Shown: one piece after another, positions 8,472-17,012 of the stretch
Layout: every line of letters begins with the position of its first letter
Numbering within the stretch: position 1 is the first letter of the stretch
NCBI GenBank assembly: GCA_030583705.1
Contig: CP129471.1
Span: 796,506-860,505, forward strand
Direction: 5' to 3'
Length of the DNA stretch: 64,000 nt
Source of the DNA: Patescibacteria group bacterium
GTDB lineage: Bacteria; Patescibacteriota; Patescibacteriia; Patescibacteriales; Patescibacteriaceae
Notes under the pieces: model-generated
Told to the model about the DNA's origin: nothing
What the model saw: the letters and a program-made list of their open reading frames with translations, nothing else
Database searches by the model: none
Translations under genes and position numbers: made by a program

Positions 8472-10700
8472 TTAGAATCTCGGTCGGCGCGGTCCATTAC
8501 GGTGCGATGGCCGAGAAGAGTTTCTATCAAAAGACTCATTACCTTCTTGTTTACCCTTTTCTTCTGTCCAAAGAGAATTATTTTCTTCAAGTCCTTTCAT
8601 GGTTAAATTAACCCTACCTTGTTCATCTATTTCTTTAATTTTAACAGTAACAGCGTCTCCGAGTTCAAGAAAATCCGATGGTCTTGAAACTCTATAAGGT
8701 GCCATTTCAGAAACATGCACCATGCCGTCTCTACCCGGTAAAACCTCTACAAAAGCTCCAAAGTCAAGCATTCTCACTACCTTACCGGTAAAGACTTCTC
8801 CAACGCTAAGATCGCGAACAATATTATTGATCCAATCAAGAGCTTTTTTCACTCCCTCTGAATCAGTACCACAAACCATCACTAAACCAGAATCTTCTAT
8901 ATCAATAGAAACACCGCAAACATCAATAATTTCATTAATCACCTTACCACCAGAACCAATAACCTCTCTGATCTTATCCGGATGAATTTGCATACTAACA
9001 ATTCTCGGAGCGTATTTAGAAAGTTCCGCGCGAGGTTTATCAATAGCCGCGTTCATTACTTCAAGAATCTTTAGTCTGGCCTCACGACCTTGGATTAAAG
9101 TTTTTTTAACAATCTCCATATCCAAACCAATCGTCTTAGTATCCAACTGAATAGCGGTTATACCATCTTGAGTACCTGTAATCTTAAAATCCATACCTCC
9201 CTGTCCATCCTCAAGATCTTGGAGGTCAGTTAAAACTTCCCAACGACTCATGTCTGGTACTGAAGCCAAGCCCATAGCAATACCGGCTACCGCCTTTTTA
9301 AGAGGCACACCGGCATCAAAAAGCGCTAAACTGGAAGCACAAGCCGAAGCCATAGAAGAAGAACCGTTAGAAGATAAAGTTTCACTTACTACACGAATAG
9401 TGTAAGGAAATTCTTCTTTACTGGGCAACAAAGGCACTACGGCTTTTTCCGCTAAAGCGCCATGACCAACTTCTCGGCGACCAGGACCACGATTGGGTCT
9501 GGCTTCGCCAACCGAGAAAGATGCAAAATTGTAATGATGAATATATCTTTTTTTACTTTGCCCCTCAAGGCCCTCCAAAGACTGCTCATCACCGGGTGCA
9601 CCCAAAGTAACAATTGACATAACCTGGGTTTCTCCGCGAGAAAAAAGGGCTGCTCCATGATTACGTGGTAACATGTCTACATCAGCTTCCAGCGCTCTTA
9701 TTTCATTAAGTGAACGACCATCCACTCGTTGTTGACGATCTAAAATACCTCTAGTTACTGCTTCTTCAACCGAAGGCTCAACCAAACTCTTAACTGCCGC
9801 GCTAATTAAAAGAGTTTCAAAACCTTTACCTAAAAGATATTCAGATAACCCTTCTTTAATGGCAAAAACAGCAGCTTTTCTTTCGCCCTTAGTGTAATAG
9901 ATTTTATCAAACAAAAGACGATCTACATTATCCTTTAACCAATTTTGGGCTTCAGCAAAAACTGTTTCTTTAGCTTCATCTAATTTAGCTTTTTCCTCCT
10001 TCTCATCTTTTTTAATACCAAGTTCACTGCACATTTTATTAATCAAATCAATTACCGGCGACATTTCTTTTTGTCCGGCAGCAATAGCCTCAAACATATC
10101 ATCTTCGGAAATCTCTTGGCCTTCGGCTTCAATCATTAAAACTCTATCCGTCGTACCGGAAACTATTAAATCAAAATCGCTTTCCAGTCTTTCCTTATAA
10201 GTTGGGTTAAAGACAAATTCTTGGTTAACTCTACCAACCCTAACTCCGCCAATTGGTCCCTGCCAATCTACACCAGATAAAGCCAAGGCAGCCGAAGCAC
10301 CCACTAGAGAAATAACATCATAATCATTTTCCTGGTCAACAGATAAAACCGTAATTACCAACTGAACGTCTCTTCTGGAATTTTGGTTAAATAAAGGACG
10401 AACCGAACGGTCTATCATGCGTCCGCTTAAAACCGCTTCATCAGTCGGGCGACCTTCTCGTTTAATCCAACGAGAACCCTTAATAAAGCCGGCGGCGTAA
10501 AATCTTTCTTCAAGATCCACCATTAAAGGAAAGTAATCAATACCATCCCTAACTTCCTTACCCTTAACTACGGTAGCTAAAATTACGGTGTCCCCGTATT
10601 GGACGGTAACAGCCGCGTCAGCCTGTTGGGCTAAGCGCCCGGTCTTAAAAGTCAGCGTCCGGCCTAGCCATTCGCCGCTAAAAACTTTTTCTTTGGACAT
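8472..10700 (-). CDS. pnp: Polyribonucleotide nucleotidyltransferase (PNPase)
   Basis: A 742-residue PNPase with two RNase PH cores. The first spans about 5-220; the second spans about 310-540, including FSRGETQVMS and the SGSSSMA-type SSNGSSSMASACASSLALFD segment. A helical linker lies between them. A KH domain (HPDKIREVIGSGGKVINEI) and an S1 domain (VGEVFTGKVVRMLDFGAFVE) follow, then an Arg/Pro tail. It degrades RNA 3' to 5' using phosphate. The rpsO-NYN-pnp order keeps the common rpsO-pnp linkage with one gene inserted. A long hairpin sits in the leader just upstream. Confidence 0.97.
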   Translation of the reverse strand: MSKEKVFSGEWLGRTLTFKTGRLAQQADAAVTVQYGDTVILATVVKGKEVRDGIDYFPLMVDLEERFYAAGFIKGSRWIKREGRPTDEAVLSGRMIDRSVRPLFNQNSRRDVQLVITVLSVDQENDYDVISLVGASAALALSGVDWQGPIGGVRVGRVNQEFVFNPTYKERLESDFDLIVSGTTDRVLMIEAEGQEISEDDMFEAIAAGQKEMSPVIDLINKMCSELGIKKDEKEEKAKLDEAKETVFAEAQNWLKDNVDRLLFDKIYYTKGERKAAVFAIKEGLSEYLLGKGFETLLISAAVKSLVEPSVEEAVTRGILDRQQRVDGRSLNEIRALEADVDMLPRNHGAALFSRGETQVMSIVTLGAPGDEQSLEGLEGQSKKRYIHHYNFASFSVGEARPNRGPGRREVGHGALAEKAVVPLLPSKEEFPYTIRVVSETLSSNGSSSMASACASSLALFDAGVPLKKAVAGIAMGLASVPDMSRWEVLTDLQDLEDGQGGMDFKITGTQDGITAIQLDTKTIGLDMEIVKKTLIQGREARLKILEVMNAAIDKPRAELSKYAPRIVSMQIHPDKIREVIGSGGKVINEIIDVCGVSIDIEDSGLVMVCGTDSEGVKKALDWINNIVRDLSVGEVFTGKVVRMLDFGAFVEVLPGRDGMVHVSEMAPYRVSRPSDFLELGDAVTVKIKEIDEQGRVNLTMKGLEENNSLWTEEKGKQEGNESFDRNSSRPSHRNGPRRPRF

Positions 10701-10710
10701 ATATTTTTTT

Positions 10711-10772
10711 ATCTGTCCGACAAACTGCAGAACTATGGCAAAACCACAGTGCTATATGTTTGACGAACAGAT
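10711..10772 (-). promoter_or_regulatory. Long imperfect hairpin in the pnp leader
   Basis: The arms 10711-10725 and 10758-10772 pair at 13 of 15 positions. An inner stem of 7 pairs (with one G-U on the minus strand) closes a short loop. It sits about 10 nt upstream of the pnp start codon. In Escherichia coli the pnp leader forms a double-stranded RNase III target used for autoregulation. This hairpin could do the same job, but that is inference. Confidence 0.5.
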
Positions 10773-10825
10773 CTTAATTAATAATTAAATTTAAATTTAT
10801 TAAAATTTATTTTTTAAACAAAGCC

Positions 10826-11326
10826 TTATCTGCCGATCAGAAACTTTCTACTATCACTGAGATTAATAAAATCATCCGCTTCTTCAATTAATCGGCTGGA
10901 GGTGGTTTGTCTAAAGGCAGCTACTTCCACTAAACAACCAGTGGTGTTTTGGAGATAAGAAACCAAAGGTAAATAATCTCCATCGCCGGTTACCAAAACA
11001 ATCACATCAAGTTTTTGTCCGAGCTTAACGGCGTCCACTGTAATACCGACATCCCAATCGCCTTTTTTAGCACCACCGTGAAAAACCTGTAAATCTTTAA
11101 TTACCACCTCAAAACCGAGTTGGCTTAAAGCTTCAAAAAAATTATTCTCTTCTTCATTTTCCGCCCTAATCACATAAGCCGTAGCCCTAATAAGTTTACG
11201 ACCAGCTACTACCTCTTTGAGTATTTCTTTAAAATTAACTCTACGCTTATATAAATTCTTAGCTGAGTGGTACATATTGGAAACATCCACTAAAACTCCC
11301 ACTCTCTGATCTTTGTGTTTTATCAT
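10826..11326 (-). CDS. NYN-domain (LabA/DUF88-like) putative ribonuclease
   Basis: A 166-residue NYN domain with an early acidic motif (GVLVDVSNMY), a central DWDVGITVDAV and a late VLVTGDGDYLPLV. These give the clustered acidic residues expected for PIN-like metal-dependent nucleases. I chose ATG 11324-11326; the longer TTG start at 11350 overlaps the hairpin after rpsO. It lies between rpsO and pnp on the same strand, so a role in RNA processing alongside PNPase is a fair guess. Confidence 0.8.
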   Translation of the reverse strand: MIKHKDQRVGVLVDVSNMYHSAKNLYKRRVNFKEILKEVVAGRKLIRATAYVIRAENEEENNFFEALSQLGFEVVIKDLQVFHGGAKKGDWDVGITVDAVKLGQKLDVIVLVTGDGDYLPLVSYLQNTTGCLVEVAAFRQTTSSRLIEEADDFINLSDSRKFLIGR

Positions 11327-11340
11327 ATTGTTATCATAAG

Positions 11341-11358
11341 AACGGGCCAAGGCCCGTT
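11341..11358 (-). promoter_or_regulatory. Small hairpin between rpsO and the NYN gene
   Basis: A perfect 8-bp GC-rich stem AACGGGCC/GGCCCGTT with a 2-nt loop on paper (so 4 nt or more in practice). There is no T-run. It may be a processing site or a 3' end stabiliser for rpsO mRNA rather than a terminator. Confidence 0.4.
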
Positions 11359-11364
11359 CTCAGG

Positions 11365-11736
11365 TTAAGCTTCTTTATTATTTTCCTCTTCAATAACTTC
11401 TTCAGGATTTTCACCCATTATCTCTTCTTCAATTCTCCTTCTTTCTTCTTCATCAGCAATCATTTTTTTGGCAATACGCAATTTAAGTTTCTTAGCCAAA
11501 TCCATGAAAGCTTCAGCATTCTCTCTTTGTAAATATTTAAGTAAACGCCTTCTTTCTCCGACTTTACGTAAAAGACCACGTCGAGAAGAATAATCATGCT
11601 TGTGCATTTTTAAATGCTCGGTCAGCTGAGTAATCTCCTCGGACAAAATGGCGATTTGTACCTGAGGAGAACCGGTATCGGTTTCATGGGTCTTAAAACG
11701 GTTAATTAACCGCTGTTTGGTTTTTTTATCCAACAT
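11365..11736 (-). CDS. rpsO: 30S ribosomal protein S15 with acidic C-terminal extension
   Basis: The first ~88 residues are a normal S15 ([43 protein letters not shown]). About 35 Glu-rich residues follow ([19 protein letters not shown]...), so the protein is 123 residues against 89 in most bacteria. I chose ATG 11734-11736 over GTG 11748 because an AGGTGAGG Shine-Dalgarno lies about 6 nt upstream of that ATG. It is first in the rpsO-NYN-pnp-AI-2E operon. Confidence 0.95.
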   Translation of the reverse strand: MLDKKTKQRLINRFKTHETDTGSPQVQIAILSEEITQLTEHLKMHKHDYSSRRGLLRKVGERRRLLKYLQRENAEAFMDLAKKLKLRIAKKMIADEEERRRIEEEIMGENPEEVIEEENNKEA

Positions 11737-11831
11737 ATGTTTCCTCACCTGCTTCCGAGAAAAGTCTTAACTAAGGGCTTTTCCAAGAAACGGTGCTAAA
11801 TTAATATAATAAAATAAATAAATAATATTTA

Positions 11832-11859
11832 AGGATTAAGGCCTTAAAAGGCTAATCCT
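11832..11859 (-). promoter_or_regulatory. Hairpin at the 5' end of the rpsO transcript
   Basis: A stem AGGATTA/TAATCCT plus an inner GCCTT/AAGGC. The expected start of the minus-strand transcript is about 11860, so this stem would be at the extreme 5' end of the mRNA. It may protect the end or take part in S15 autoregulation. Confidence 0.45.
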
Positions 11860-11865
11860 CTTTCC

Positions 11866-11894
11866 ATTTTACCACACATTGAAAAAAAAATCAA
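11866..11894 (-). promoter_or_regulatory. Promoter for the rpsO operon
   Basis: Minus strand: TTGATT (plus 11889-11894), a 17-nt spacer, TAAAAT (plus 11866-11871). It overlaps the divergent Xer promoter by 16 bp. Confidence 0.5.
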
Positions 11895-11907
11895 TACGTC
11901 GTATAAT
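11879..11907 (+). promoter_or_regulatory. Promoter for the Xer gene; implies leaderless mRNA
   Basis: TTGAAA (11879-11884), a 17-nt spacer, TATAAT (11902-11907). The start codon is at 11916, only 8 nt after the -10 box. Transcription would therefore begin at or within a few nt of the ATG. Confidence 0.6.
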
Positions 11908-11915
11908 TGAAACAT

Positions 11916-12869
11916 ATGAAGAAAAAAAATGACCAACTTAATGACCTTAAACGCCATATTAACCGTTTTTTGGAATATTTGGAGGTGGATAGGGGGCTAT
12001 CTGACTCAACGGTTAAAAACTACGGATTTTTTCTTAATCGTTTTGCCGATTTTGCCATCCAACAAGGGGTTAATCAACCATCAAAGATAAGTAGACAACT
12101 TGTTCATCGTTTTCGTCTTTATCTTAACCGCTTAACTGGCAAAAGCGAAGAGACCATAAAAAAGAATACTCAAAACTATCACCTAATAAGCCTAAGAGGT
12201 TTTTTAAAATATCTGGTGAAATTTGATATACCTTCTTTGGAGCCGGAAAAAATAGAGCTAGCTAAACAAAGTCCCAGACAAGTGGATTTTTTAGAGGGAG
12301 CTGATCTTGAACGTCTTTTAGAAGTGCCCATGCAACATGGAGACCAAAAAGCTTTACCTGCTTTAAGAGACAAAGCTCTTTTGGAAACATTATTCTCTAC
12401 TGGTTTACGTGTTTCTGAGTTAACAAAACTAAAAATTGAAAATATAAACCTCAGTAAGGCGGAATTTACAGTTAGAGGTAAGGGTGGCAAGGTAAGGCTG
12501 GTCTTTTTATCCGAGAGAGCCAGAGATTATTTAAAAATTTATTTAAACCAAAGACAAGACACCAACCCTTATATTTTTATCGGTCTCGGAAGAGCGGGAC
12601 AAAGCGAAGATAAACCGATCACTCCCCGTTCGGTAGAAAGAATTGTTAGTCATTATGCCAGGTTAGCCGGAATAATGAAAAAGGTTACTCCTCATACCTT
12701 AAGACACAGCTACGCCACTGATCTTTTAATTAACGGAGCGGATATAAGGAGCGTACAGGCGATGTTGGGTCATTCTTCAATTACCACCACCCAGGTCTAC
12801 ACTCATATTACTGATAAACAACTAAGAGAAATTTACAAAAGCTTCCATGATAAAAAGAGGAATGACTGA
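11916..12869 (+). CDS. Tyrosine recombinase, XerC/XerD type
   Basis: A 317-residue integrase-family protein. It has an N-terminal SAM-like DNA-binding domain (about 10-100) and a catalytic domain with Arg in STGLRVSEL, Lys in RGKGGKVR, HTLRHSYAT (H..R), GHSS and the nucleophile Tyr in TTTQVYTH. All catalytic residues are seen. The length fits a housekeeping Xer that resolves chromosome dimers; I cannot tell XerC from XerD, or rule out an integrase role. I chose ATG 11916 over TTG 11907, since the latter lies in the -10 box. Confidence 0.9.
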   Translation: MKKKNDQLNDLKRHINRFLEYLEVDRGLSDSTVKNYGFFLNRFADFAIQQGVNQPSKISRQLVHRFRLYLNRLTGKSEETIKKNTQNYHLISLRGFLKYLVKFDIPSLEPEKIELAKQSPRQVDFLEGADLERLLEVPMQHGDQKALPALRDKALLETLFSTGLRVSELTKLKIENINLSKAEFTVRGKGGKVRLVFLSERARDYLKIYLNQRQDTNPYIFIGLGRAGQSEDKPITPRSVERIVSHYARLAGIMKKVTPHTLRHSYATDLLINGADIRSVQAMLGHSSITTTQVYTHITDKQLREIYKSFHDKKRND

Positions 12870-12871
12870 TC

Positions 12872-13960
12872 TTACAACTTCACACACCTAACCGAATAAG
12901 CTCTGTTTTCTTTTTGTTCAGGAAATCTGGCAATTCCTTCAGTGGCAAGATCAATTTGTCTGGTCCAAGCCATTGAGGCACCGTATGAGGTGGAAGACCA
13001 AAAAGAAGTTAACTGATTAAGTTCTAAAAACTGTAGGGATGATTTATTGTAAAAACCAGTGAAAGAGGCATTAAAAGGAAAACCTCCACCCACCTTTAAA
13101 AGTTCAGCTTCATTGGTTCCGAGTTTGCCCGTAGTTGAGTCGTCAAAAGGAAAGACTGTGCAATTACCGTTCTCCTCAATATTACAAAGCTCTCTTTCTA
13201 AAACCGTAAAATCATCATGGGTGGGTATTCTCCAGCCAATAGGACAAAGACCCCTTGCACCTTGAAGATCAGAACCGCTCATGGCCGCGCTCCAAGTATA
13301 TAAAGCTCCATGCGTTTCGCAGTTAGCAGGATTATTGCCATAGCACATTCTGTTTGGTCCTTCAGCTAAACAAGGAGCTTCACCACCGTTAATACAAGCA
13401 CCGTTGGGATAAGTTAAATTTTTAAGATTATCCGCCATCCAGCATTGATTACCTACCTGAACCGTCCGATAAACATTACCTTCTCTGTCTGGTAAAAAAC
13501 CACCGCAAGAAATAAGTCCCCTGTCTGTATGATAACCGATCGGGCCCTCAGTTAATTCACCCTGTGAGCTACCCAAACAACCTGCTATAACGTAAGTATT
13601 AGTGGCTGTAACTTTATAATATATATAATCATTGTCCGGACAACCGCTATCTGCACGAGGAGAAGGGTTATGAGGCACCATACTCATATAGAGGGTTTCT
13701 GAGGGAAAATCTGCTTGAATAGGTTGTCCGGGAATAACTTGTTGAGGATACATGCGATGATCTGAATAATACAGATCCATAGCCAAGCCTATTTGTCTAA
13801 GATCATAAACCCTTTTAATATCCCTAGCCTTTATTCTGACACTACCTAAAGAGGTAACAGCTAAGGTAGCTAAAACTCCAATAATTGACATAACCACTAA
13901 TAGCTCAACTAGAGTAAAGCCTTTTGCTGATTTGCCAAATAGATATCTTTTATTTTTCAT
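12872..13960 (-). CDS. Type IV prepilin-like protein with FISUMP domain
   Basis: A 362-residue protein. The short leader ends KG^FTLVELL, the prepilin peptidase site with Glu at +5, followed by the pilin hydrophobic helix (about 15-37) and a pilin-like region to about 150. A FISUMP (Fib_succ_major) domain spans about 158-362, with REGNVYRTVQVGNQCWMADN, GLCPIGWRIPTHDDF and a C-terminal SFWSSTS...YSVRCVKL. It has the same architecture as the DGR target at 33148. Its 3' end shows no nucleotide match to the TR, so it is not a current DGR target. Confidence 0.9.
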   Translation of the reverse strand: MKNKRYLFGKSAKGFTLVELLVVMSIIGVLATLAVTSLGSVRIKARDIKRVYDLRQIGLAMDLYYSDHRMYPQQVIPGQPIQADFPSETLYMSMVPHNPSPRADSGCPDNDYIYYKVTATNTYVIAGCLGSSQGELTEGPIGYHTDRGLISCGGFLPDREGNVYRTVQVGNQCWMADNLKNLTYPNGACINGGEAPCLAEGPNRMCYGNNPANCETHGALYTWSAAMSGSDLQGARGLCPIGWRIPTHDDFTVLERELCNIEENGNCTVFPFDDSTTGKLGTNEAELLKVGGGFPFNASFTGFYNKSSLQFLELNQLTSFWSSTSYGASMAWTRQIDLATEGIARFPEQKENRAYSVRCVKL

Positions 13961-14085
13961 ATTGATTTAAGATAAATTTATAATTAAACTATAACATATA
14001 TATGGAATTTAAGCCAACCCAAAATTGACAACAAGATAATTGTATGTTATTTTTGGTTCAGTTATTCTTTTTAAAAAAAGAATCT

Positions 14086-14157
14086 GTCCTCGTAGTTCAA
14101 TGGATAGAACGGGAGCCTTCTAAGCTCTTAATGTAGGTTCGATTCCTACCGAGGACA
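14086..14157 (+). tRNA. tRNA-Arg (UCU)
   Basis: Acceptor GTCCTCG/CGAGGAC, anticodon loop CTTCTAA, T-loop GGTTCGATTCC. 72 nt. CCA is not encoded. It is followed after a small hairpin (14161-14183) by tRNA-His. Confidence 0.95.
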
Positions 14158-14189
14158 CAAGGTAACGGCCATAGCCGTTAACCGATCAT

Positions 14190-14264
14190 GGTGGCTATAG
14201 TTTAATGGTAGAACAGCGGGTTGTGGTCCCGTTAGCGAGGGTTCGATTCCCTCTAGTCACCCCA
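14190..14264 (+). tRNA. tRNA-His (GUG)
   Basis: Acceptor GTGGCTA/TAGTCAC with the extra G(-1) at 14190 opposite C73 that is typical of tRNA-His; anticodon GTG. CCA appears to be encoded (14262-14264). The HIT gene begins 3 nt later. Confidence 0.95.
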
Positions 14265-14267
14265 TCT

Positions 14268-14597
14268 ATGTCTAACAAATACGACTTTTATTGCGAAGAA
14301 GCACTGTTAGATAAAACTGCTATTGATATAGTTTTTGAATCTGATAATATTTTAGCTTTTAATCATACAAATCCATCATATCAAACTCACATAGTTACTA
14401 TTCCTAAAAAGCATATTATAGACCTTCCTTCTTTAGCTGATGAAGACCTTGGTATATTAAATGAACCATTAAGGGTCGCTAGGGATATTTCTAGGAAATT
14501 AGATAAGAGTCAAGGAATCAGATTACGCACTAACGCCGGGAAATTTCAAGATACACCCCACCTGCATTTTCATTTAATTGATGGAGAAAAATTATAA
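14268..14597 (+). CDS. HIT family protein
   Basis: A 109-residue histidine-triad protein with the motif HLHFHLI near the C-terminus (HxHxHxx) and the upstream HTNPSYQTHIVTIPKKHI strand. HIT proteins hydrolyse or transfer nucleotides. I chose ATG 14268; the open frame extends upstream only into tRNA-His. At 109 residues it is near the usual 110-140 but ends soon after the triad. It is probably co-transcribed with the tRNAs. Confidence 0.85.
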   Translation: MSNKYDFYCEEALLDKTAIDIVFESDNILAFNHTNPSYQTHIVTIPKKHIIDLPSLADEDLGILNEPLRVARDISRKLDKSQGIRLRTNAGKFQDTPHLHFHLIDGEKL

Positions 14598-14656
14598 GAT
14601 AAACTCATCAACAATCAATTTCCCTCTCAATGTTATTTTTTTTCCGGAAAATAAAA

Positions 14657-14684
14657 AACCGTCCCTTAATAGATTGGGACGGTT
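14657..14684. terminator. Terminator after the HIT gene
   Basis: A 9-bp stem AACCGTCCC/GGGACGGTT, with A- and T-rich flanks on both strands. It serves the plus-strand HIT gene and the minus-strand gene ending at 14697. Confidence 0.8.
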
Positions 14685-14696
14685 GTGTTTTAAATA

Positions 14697-15893
14697 TTAC
14701 TTTCTTTTTCCTAACGTCTTTATTATTATGGACCAGGTATAATCTGATCCAGCCTTCTCACCAATCTCTATAAGTTTATCAAATGAAAATATACTTAAAT
14801 CAATCACTTCACATACCGCTCGCCAAACATAAGACGTGTTCCCACGCACTTTATTGGTAACAATATCGAGAATCTCATAATCGGAAAAAAGTCCCGACTT
14901 CACTAAATCAATCCACGAACTATACCAATCAACTTTTTCAGCGGCTTTTAAAGCGCTCTCTTTATCAATCTTCCCCGACATGATTATATCCCCAAGAGCA
15001 TAGGTGTCGACTTTCATAGCAATCTTCTTTAGGGTTTCTGGCTGAATTTCTTTTGCGATCCATATCCTCGCCTCACAAGCGCCATGCTTGAGTAGATATA
15101 TTAACTCTGCTTCGGTTAGAAGCTCTGTATATCCGCTAAAACTTTCTTGGAAATCTTTCCAGACACGTTTATCATTTATTTTTCTCGCGAATCGCAATGC
15201 CAGCTTCTTTTCCAGCTTATATATATGAATTAGGTCTTTGAAGTAAACACAACTACCTTCATTTATCCCAAACTTAATATATTTCTCCAAATGAACTAGC
15301 ATTTCATCCTTCTTTAAAATGCCAGTCTTTAGGACTGGTATTAGCATTTTTTTACCCACCCATTTGTTCTTGGTTAAACTCAGAATTTCTTTCTTGCTCA
15401 CCTCTTTCACTACAAGTCTTTCCAACACTATGTTGAGGTGAGAATCATCATTGATTATCTGACCAAGAAAAAGTAATTCCGCCTTACTAAATCCATGAGA
15501 CTCCAATAAACGGTGCCATATACCACCCGGCTTTTTAGCTAGTCCCGTAAGGTAAATAGCGATTTCTATTGCTTCTGTGCTCGTCATTTCTTCGAAATGA
15601 AAGAAATCATCAATAATGTTGTAAAGTGGATACTCTCTGTCTTTACTTGCGTCTTCAAGTAGGGAAAGGCACAATGCCTTGTCCATGTTTTTCAAATTAT
15701 GATATGCTGCCAGCCAAACATGATTATCTTTATATGTATTGGCAATCGTACGAATTTCATCATTTGTAAACAATCCTGTCTCAAAAGCCGCTTTTATAAT
15801 TTCAGCATGTGTATGTACTTCCATTAATTTCTGTACTTCTACTTTCTTAAGATTTCCCGAGGAAATTAAGCGTAGTGCAATTTCTGTTTTCAT
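14697..15893 (-). CDS. Hypothetical helical-repeat protein
   Basis: A 398-residue soluble, alpha-helical protein. A loose ~40-residue unit recurs, built on a pattern such as (S/T)GLF(S/T)xxEI...A..., seen near residues 40, 205, 305 and 340. It looks like a HEAT- or solenoid-type scaffold. No catalytic motif is visible. It lies 6 nt downstream of the 15900-16652 membrane protein gene on the same strand, so the pair are an operon within the accessory block. Function unknown. Confidence 0.65.
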   Translation of the reverse strand: MKTEIALRLISSGNLKKVEVQKLMEVHTHAEIIKAAFETGLFTNDEIRTIANTYKDNHVWLAAYHNLKNMDKALCLSLLEDASKDREYPLYNIIDDFFHFEEMTSTEAIEIAIYLTGLAKKPGGIWHRLLESHGFSKAELLFLGQIINDDSHLNIVLERLVVKEVSKKEILSLTKNKWVGKKMLIPVLKTGILKKDEMLVHLEKYIKFGINEGSCVYFKDLIHIYKLEKKLALRFARKINDKRVWKDFQESFSGYTELLTEAELIYLLKHGACEARIWIAKEIQPETLKKIAMKVDTYALGDIIMSGKIDKESALKAAEKVDWYSSWIDLVKSGLFSDYEILDIVTNKVRGNTSYVWRAVCEVIDLSIFSFDKLIEIGEKAGSDYTWSIIIKTLGKRK

Positions 15894-15899
15894 TATGTT

Positions 15900-16652
15900 T
15901 TATTTTTTTGGTTTAATATTCCAGTTAGTTAACTCAACAACCGCTAACGTATCAGGAACATGATCAACCTCCATAACAAATCCATCTAAACAGCGTTCCA
16001 CTAAGAATGGAAACTGCCTCAAGCCTCTTTCTATACTTCTTGGCTCTTGTGTAACATCATGCAAACAATCTCGAGCAAAACGCTGTATTCTTTCAATGTC
16101 ATCATCAGACAACATTTTAAAGAATCTTTGTTTTACTTTTGTAACATCATCAACATTTTTCTTTTCATCCAGCCACACATAAGCAATACGAATCGCTACG
16201 ATTGGATAGAGAATAACACTGATAATTAAACTCAATGAATTAGCGAGAAAAATTTTGTGCTCTTCAAAACCTTCGAAGAACCAAATCAAGAACAAGCAAG
16301 CAAACCATGACAGTAAATACAAATATGCACTCAATAACCATGATAACGCTTCCTTGGTTTCTATACTACTCAGCATCGCAAAAGCTTCTGTACGATGACT
16401 TTTTATTTCTTCTATTTCTTGTCTATATTTCTTCGCAGCCGCTTGTATTTCTTCAATGCTCGCGTTGTTTTTAATCAGCTGCTGCGATTTTGTATCAAAT
16501 CTTTTTCCCAATATTTCCAGTTTTGCTTTTTCTTCCAGATGTTCATCTCTATGAGAAGCATCAAGTAAACTGAAAAAACCAACATGAATCAGGAAAAAAG
16601 CGAACAGTGCGACCTTAGCGATCTTGACTGCGACCTTCTTTTTTGAAGTCAT
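15900..16652 (-). CDS. Hypothetical membrane protein with coiled coil
   Basis: A 250-residue protein: an N-terminal membrane helix (about 10-28), a charged coiled-coil segment (about 35-90), then two hydrophobic helices (about 100-150) and a soluble C-terminal domain. A strong Shine-Dalgarno (GAGGAGC) precedes ATG 16650-16652, and a consensus promoter lies upstream. No family recognised. It is the first gene of a two-gene operon with the helical-repeat protein; they may act together at the membrane. Confidence 0.65.
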   Translation of the reverse strand: MTSKKKVAVKIAKVALFAFFLIHVGFFSLLDASHRDEHLEEKAKLEILGKRFDTKSQQLIKNNASIEEIQAAAKKYRQEIEEIKSHRTEAFAMLSSIETKEALSWLLSAYLYLLSWFACLFLIWFFEGFEEHKIFLANSLSLIISVILYPIVAIRIAYVWLDEKKNVDDVTKVKQRFFKMLSDDDIERIQRFARDCLHDVTQEPRSIERGLRQFPFLVERCLDGFVMEVDHVPDTLAVVELTNWNIKPKK

Positions 16653-16710
16653 TTTTGAGCTCCTCTTTTTTATTATTTTTTAATTTTCTTTACCTAAACT
16701 TTAATATATC

Positions 16711-16739
16711 ATTATATCATATTATAAAATTTATGTCAA
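16711..16739 (-). promoter_or_regulatory. Consensus promoter for the 15900-16652 gene
   Basis: Minus strand: TTGACA (plus 16734-16739), a 17-nt spacer, TATAAT (plus 16711-16716). A perfect sigma-70 consensus. Confidence 0.7.
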
Positions 16740-16749
16740 TAGTTGTTAT

Positions 16750-16778
16750 GCTGACTTCAAGTTTGGAGCGTAATTAAT
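16750..16778. repeat. Promoter-upstream repeat, copy 1
   Basis: 24 of 29 bases match 17590-17618. Both copies sit 8-10 nt upstream of the -35 box of a minus-strand promoter. This could be a shared operator or a duplicated promoter region. Confidence 0.5.
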
Positions 16779-16913
16779 GCATGCAAAATCCAGTTTAAAA
16801 ACCACCCTTCTTTAACTAAAGTTCTAAACATATTACAAGGCTTATCTATTTTAAAACACTTCTAGTTTAGAAATATTTTTGTTTTTACTTTAATAAGAAA
16901 CGAATATAAAAAG
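16779..16913. other. Rest of the 360-bp gap between 16652 and 17013
   Basis: AT-rich, with no frame, tRNA or further hairpin that I can support, beyond the promoter, repeat and terminator listed separately. Confidence 0.4.
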
Positions 16914-16937
16914 AGGTGATCATTTTATTGATCACCT
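16914..16937 (-). terminator. Terminator for the 17013-17495 gene
   Basis: A 9-bp stem AGGTGATCA/TGATCACCT with loop TTTTAT. On the minus strand it is followed by CTTTTTATAT. Confidence 0.75.
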
Positions 16938-17012
16938 AATTAAAGTTACTCTTTAATTTCATCTTCTTCGACAAACTACTTTTCGTAGCTCTGTTTTAGG
17001 GTCTGAAATTAG

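Noticed and set aside
12872-13050. The 3' end of the second FISUMP prepilin as another VR
   Set aside because: The protein end is similar in pattern (SVRC) but the DNA does not align with the TR beyond chance. No adenine-biased pairing can be made.
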